Below, piece after piece: positions 59,708 to 64,000 of a stretch of 64,000 bases of DNA. The notes beneath the pieces are model-generated. The model worked only from the letters and a program-made list of their open reading frames with translations. It searched no databases and was not told the DNA's origin. The position numbers and the translations under genes were made by a program. The stretch lies in contig CM060127.1 in the NCBI GenBank assembly GCA_030522415.1, positions 14,862,646-14,926,645 on the forward strand, given 5' to 3'. The stretch's first letter is position 1, and the number at the start of each line of letters is the position of its first letter. This DNA comes from Channallabes apus (lineage: Eukaryota; Chordata; Actinopteri; Siluriformes; Clariidae).

Positions 59708-59823
59708 AAATTCATGCATTCATGCATTCATTCATCTTCTGTACTATTTCTTCAGTTGCAGGAAACCTGGAGTCTATCCCAGGCACATGGCTGGACAGAA
59801 AGCCAATCCATCACGGGGCACGC

Positions 59824-59880
<57 letters not shown>

Positions 59881-59969
59881 CACGGGCACAACTTGGTAAC
59901 ACCAGTTAGCCTAATCTGCATGTCTTTGGACTGTGGGAGGAACCCGGGGTACCTGGAGGAAACCCAGTG
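59708..59969 (-). mobile_element. V-SINE-like element containing a CA microsatellite
   Basis: Antisense: tail CATTCATGCATTCATTCATC, CAGGAAACCTGGAGTCTATC, CCAATCCATCACGGGGCACG, a (CA)n expansion at 59822-59883, TTAGCCTAATCTGCATGTC, GACTGTGGGAGGAACCCGG and CTGGAGGAAACCCA. The head side is replaced by a GT run (59967-59996). It abuts the MITE. Confidence 0.65.
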
Positions 59970-59996
59970 TGTGTGTGTGTGTGCGTGTGTGTGTGT

Positions 59997-61507
59997 TTTC
60001 TGGTTCTCAGACCTCCCACATCTCCCAGTTTCATGTCTGTATAGTATATGGTACTGTATATACATGGTTCTCGCCTATCTGGCAAATTAACACATAACAA
60101 ATTATTGTTATTAAAAATATTTGAGAATGCCATTAAACCACAGAATTTCACTTTTGTCTAAATACTTTTGGCCAGTTAAGACTTAAAAATTAGATAAAGA
60201 TCATATTATTATTGTGAAAACACTTTTTCATGATAACCAGACTTATGATGTTGTATATCTTGTCATGAAGATGACGTCAGCCATGTGTGTATGTGGTGGG
60301 AAATAAGAACAATTAAGAGTTGAATTTCAAAAGCAGGGTTAAATCCTGATCACTGAGAAGGTCTTTGGGAGAGGAAAATTATTCTGACTGGCATGACAAA
60401 GCATTTTTTTTTTCATGTAAACAGTTGTGAGAAAGTGAGAAATAGGAGAAATGAAAAGCAGACAGACAGAGACATAAGAGAATAGAAGCTCTTTCTCTCT
60501 TTGCTCTGCCCTATTATTCATTCACACACCCTAAGCCTGGGACATTATGGCAGTTTCGGTTTTCCTACACCTTAATCTTCTCTCCTCCCTCATGTTTTCA
60601 TGGCATGATTGAGCAGGACAGCTCATCTGACGTGTGCGAGCTCCAGGCCTCTCCCCATTCCCTAGTAGAAAGTGATCAGGTTTCTGTCCAGCCAGGCGAG
60701 AAAAGCCTCCCAGATTCCGTACACACAATCAGACATCAGTCTGAACTCAGAGCAGGTTAACTGCAGGATATGAGATTGAATCTTTTAATCAGTTTAACAG
60801 TCAGTGGAACAGGTGGAGGACAAGTCAGAGATTACTCCTTTACACTACGCAATTAATGTTTTGCTGTGCAAACAATTCCACATGTGTGTTTCATTTGTCC
60901 AACAGATGTGTCATAGTAGGATGTGCTCTCAATCTCTTGACTTATTTTCTTTCTTTAATAATAATGAAAAAAATTAATAAAAAATTGGTGAAAATTTCTC
61001 TGCTTTAATATAATAGCTAACAAACGCTGTAACAAATTCCTAAAAACTTCATAAATGTCATTTTTTTTTAATGATAGTGAGAGCACTCAATGTGATGCTC
61101 AATAAATAATAATATTTGTGCTGCAATACCTCTCTTCTTGATGATCATGTTTTCTGTGAATTCAGAATGCTCACCTACTGTAGGTGTTCGATCTTCTCAG
61201 CTCATGTGCATGTGTTTGGGTGCGTGGCTTTACAAAGTACATCAAAACGACATGCTGTAGGTGTTTGAATGTTCTGTCAGATTATATTGTAAATGTCGTG
61301 GGTTTTCTCTGAGATCTCAGATTTCCTTGCTCCTGCCAAAAACATGCAGGTGGCACGACTGCTTCAAATTAGCCCTGTTTGTGAATGAGTGTGAATGTGT
61401 ATGTACTGAACCTGTGTCTTAAAAGTTTTGAAAGTAAGCGTTTGCACTAATAATTTATCCTATATGACCTTTAATAAAAAAAAAAAAAAGATTAATCAAA
61501 AAGCACA
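59997..61507. other. unique sequence, no gene seen
   Basis: AATACTTTTGGCCAG at about 60161 resembles the end of another Tc1-type element, but no partner end was found. The rest is AT-rich unique DNA. Confidence 0.45.
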
Positions 61508-61800
61508 GAAGTGGCAACAAGGTGGCATAGTGGTTAGCATTGTCGCCTAGCACCTCCAGGATCAGGGTTCGATTCTTGCCTCAGGTCTGTTTTCATGAAA
61601 TTTGCATGTTCTCCCCGTGCTTGGTGTGTTTCCTCCGGGTGCTCTGGTTTCTCTAGTTAGATTATACTAACTGCTGTTTCCAAATTGTCCATAATGTGTT
61701 TGTCTACGCCTTTTGATGGCTTGGCATCCTGTCAAGGGTGTCCCCTGCCTTGTGCCCAAAGTCTCGTGTGATAGGCTCCTGGTTATGCAACCACCTCGAC
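61508..61800 (+). mobile_element. V-SINE-like element with complete tRNA-like head
   Basis: GGTGGCATAGTGGTTAGCAT (A box) and AGGGTTCGATTCTTGCC (B box) give a clear tRNA-derived head. TTTGCATGTTCTCCCCGTGC and TTTCCTCCGGGTGCTCTGG follow, then TTCCAAATTGTCCATAATG and a decayed 3' part (CTGTCAAGGGTGTCCCCTGC, GATAGGCTCCTGG). The tail microsatellite is lost. Confidence 0.65.
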
Positions 61801-62398
61801 CTAATGGTGAAATTGATTTTACACTTATTATGAATACATTTTCTTTACTAGTTTTTACTATTATGCTTATATCTACAGTCCTACCATCAATGTAGATTTG
61901 ATCTACTGTATTTTAATGTCTATAATACTACATGATCACATGACTTCACCTAAATTACTGTACATGACTTCATCCTTGTATCTGACTGGTTGTAATTTTT
62001 AACATACAATAAGAGGGTTGAACCCAGACACATCAGACCCTGATGATGGCTCAAATAGCTAACATACTCGTTTTGTCCTGATAATAAAGAATTTGAGCAT
62101 CTTTTCTTCACCTGTCTGCCTTGTTTTTTTTTCTCTTTCACTGTGTCACACATTAAACCTATTTTGATATTTAACATATTTTTATGTGTCTGTGTCCAGA
62201 CTCCAGACTGTGTCTGACCCTCAGTGTTTTTACTTGTTCTTTCATTGTCATCATGCGCTACTTTCCATTTGTGTCTCATTCTCTTCTTGTCTCTTCTGCT
62301 GTGTCTCTCCTTCTGTTTGTGTCTCCCTAGGCCTTTTCTTACGTCCTGGCTCAGTTTCATTCTTTGTTTATGTTCCTTTCTCTTATTCTCTTGCTCTA

Positions 62399-62400
<2 letters not shown>
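61801..62400. other. unique sequence, no gene seen
   Basis: Pyrimidine-rich DNA between a SINE and a GT repeat; nothing recognised. Confidence 0.5.

Positions 62401-62401
<1 letters not shown>

Positions 62402-62491
<90 letters not shown>
62402..62491. repeat. compound (GT)n(GA)n microsatellite
   Basis: About 35 GT units (62402-62472) followed by about 9 GA units. The long open frames on both strands across it arise from the repeat. Confidence 0.97.
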
Positions 62492-64000
62492 AATGCAGAC
62501 TGCAGAGAGGCTGAACCAAAGCTGACCAGACGCTCCAGGAATGTGTCCGAGAAGCAGCATGCCAAAGATAACGCCTCAGGCCTGCATTCTCTCACTCTCT
62601 TTCCACAACATTTCTTTTTCCTTTAAGACAATCCTGTAAGAAAATGTTACAGTCTGCCTGTAATTTTTGTGTAATTGTTTTTCTTTGTCAAGAATCAAAC
62701 TGCATAGGACCAATCCTTGAACTACCAGTATGGCCATTGCGACTGTGGTGTCTAAGAGAAACACTTTGAGATGCTGCTCATTGCACTGTGGTTCTTTTTT
62801 GCAGCAGCTGGAGCACTAGGCTTATGCAAGAAAAAGAAAATACGTTGCAAAATGCATCTTTAATGACTCTTTTTCACACACATACACAAAATGACATACT
62901 TGATATGTCGACATTTGTTCATAGACTGTTATTGCACACTGACGCACATAGACCATCACAACAGTTGTATATATACAGATTTTTTCAATACACAACTGTT
63001 GTGGTTGTTTGGAGAGAGGAAAACATGCACAATCTGAAAAAAAAAACCCATGTTTAAAGCTAATGGCTGCTCTTGATACTTGTAGTTGGGGTATGAGGGC
63101 AATCTAAAGAGCATTGGATTAGATGATACTTCAAAGACTCATCGATAAATTGATTTTAAAAAATCATAATAAATAAACAATTATCTCAGAAAATATCTAG
63201 AAAATCCACATTTGGTCATAAAAATTGTTATATATTCACAATTATCCACAAAACTGTAAAATGTCCATTTGAATTTCATGGGGAAAGGATGTCATCAACC
63301 CGCTGCTGTTTTTGTGAATAGACAATAGCTCTAGAGACATAATGGTCTTGTTTAATGAGATTTGTAACTCCTGTCTTTGCTCAATTAGTTAAAGAGGTCC
63401 TCTATTCAGCAGTGCTGGGTTTCCCAAAGCAGTCATACTCCCCGTCGTCCCACATCAGGACAAGGCATACAGGCTACACAGAGCAATACCAACACCCCCC
63501 TAGCCCACCATCCTCCCTCCTCTCTCCAAAAATCCCTTCCACACTGCCGTCCTTCTTCCTTTTGATTATGATTGACGGACCCTTTGTCCCATTGTACGGA
63601 GCTGTCGCCTCTGATGAAGACACATAGACAGGCTGCAGATCCACTTGTTGCGCTGCAGATTCCTTTACTGTGCACAGGGTAATTTTTAACATACCATGCT
63701 GATTTACTTAAAGTAAATCTTAGTCCACTGAGATTTCTGTTGTGTACTAATTGTGTGTTTGATTCCTCTCCGTGTCTGTCCGCGATGACCGAGAAACCAG
63801 AGGCAGCTGGTGCTCTGGGTTTGTCTGCAGACCTCGTCATTAACGCAGGGATGAGAACCAGGTCACATTCTCTCACTCTGCACAAAGACAGGGGTGAGAG
63901 AGGGATGCGAGGGGGCTGGGCAAAGGGCCTGGATGGTGACTAGGCCGTGACCTCTTTATATCCATCAACATATCAGTGGCCGGGTGCGCGCTGTCCGAAC
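62492..64000. other. unique sequence, no gene seen
   Basis: Open frames at 63355-63943 are short, overlap on both strands and show no domain. The last 300 bases are more GC-rich than average; an exon of a gene lying further right cannot be excluded. Confidence 0.45.

Noticed and set aside
59164..60090. 308-codon plus frame
   Set aside because: Runs through a SINE, a MITE, a V-SINE-like copy and a CA repeat; a chance fusion of repeats.
61514..61580. tRNA-like head near 61.5 kb
   Set aside because: The head of a V-SINE-like repeat, not a tRNA gene.
61950..62519. 189-codon minus frame with a His-Thr run
   Set aside because: Driven by the GT/GA microsatellite; the rest has no domain.

Overview
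The window looks like nuclear DNA from a ray-finned (teleost) fish. The evidence is the repeat content: two Rex3 retrotransposons with GATG-repeat tails, an Expander-like RTE LINE, an L2-clade LINE, an L1-clade LINE, IR/DR-type Tc1 transposons, mariner relics, a hAT-like element with a GGGCTGGGC terminus, DANA/V-SINE-like repeats, tRNA-derived SINEs and many long CA/GT, AT and AAT microsatellites. The background is AT-rich. An otophysan such as a catfish fits the SINE types best, but that is inference. No intact host protein-coding gene, rRNA, functional tRNA or CRISPR array was found. One short exon-like stretch (9162-9247) is the only candidate for host coding sequence, so the window is probably intergenic DNA or a large intron.

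Layout. 1-13.7 kb is mostly unique AT-rich DNA with one mariner relic (3.4-3.8 kb), an X-box-like palindrome (5265), a very diverged tandem array (about 10.15-11.12 kb), a long CA repeat (11.92 kb) and a second small tandem array split by a SINE (12.74-13.24 kb). 13.78-20.51 kb holds two Rex3 elements, each with its own target-site duplication, in inverted head-to-head orientation around a spacer of about 0.45 kb. 20.5-27.1 kb is mostly unique, with two tRNA-type SINEs and a mariner relic. 27.1-30.8 kb is a three-level nest: an RTE element carries an L2 fragment, and the L2 tail carries a V-SINE-like element. 30.8-39 kb has a LINE RT scrap, a mariner relic, V-SINE-like pieces and a 110-bp TAATA repeat. 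39.0-44.06 kb is a 5'-truncated L1-clade element split by a hAT-like element and by a 1.6-kb Tc1 transposon. 44-64 kb is unique DNA with a Tc1 relic, two mariner relics, five V-SINE-like copies, a Tc1-type MITE containing a SINE, and several microsatellites.

How the parts relate. All recognised coding sequence belongs to transposons, and every copy is visibly broken (frameshifts, stops, internal deletions, lost catalytic residues). The most informative features are the nesting relationships, which give relative insertion ages; the 3-kb-arm inverted Rex3 pair; a tRNA-SINE whose body and tail resemble the two ends of the RTE LINE in the same window; and microsatellites that have grown inside V-SINE-like copies at the same internal site. 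I found no convincing new multi-gene system.
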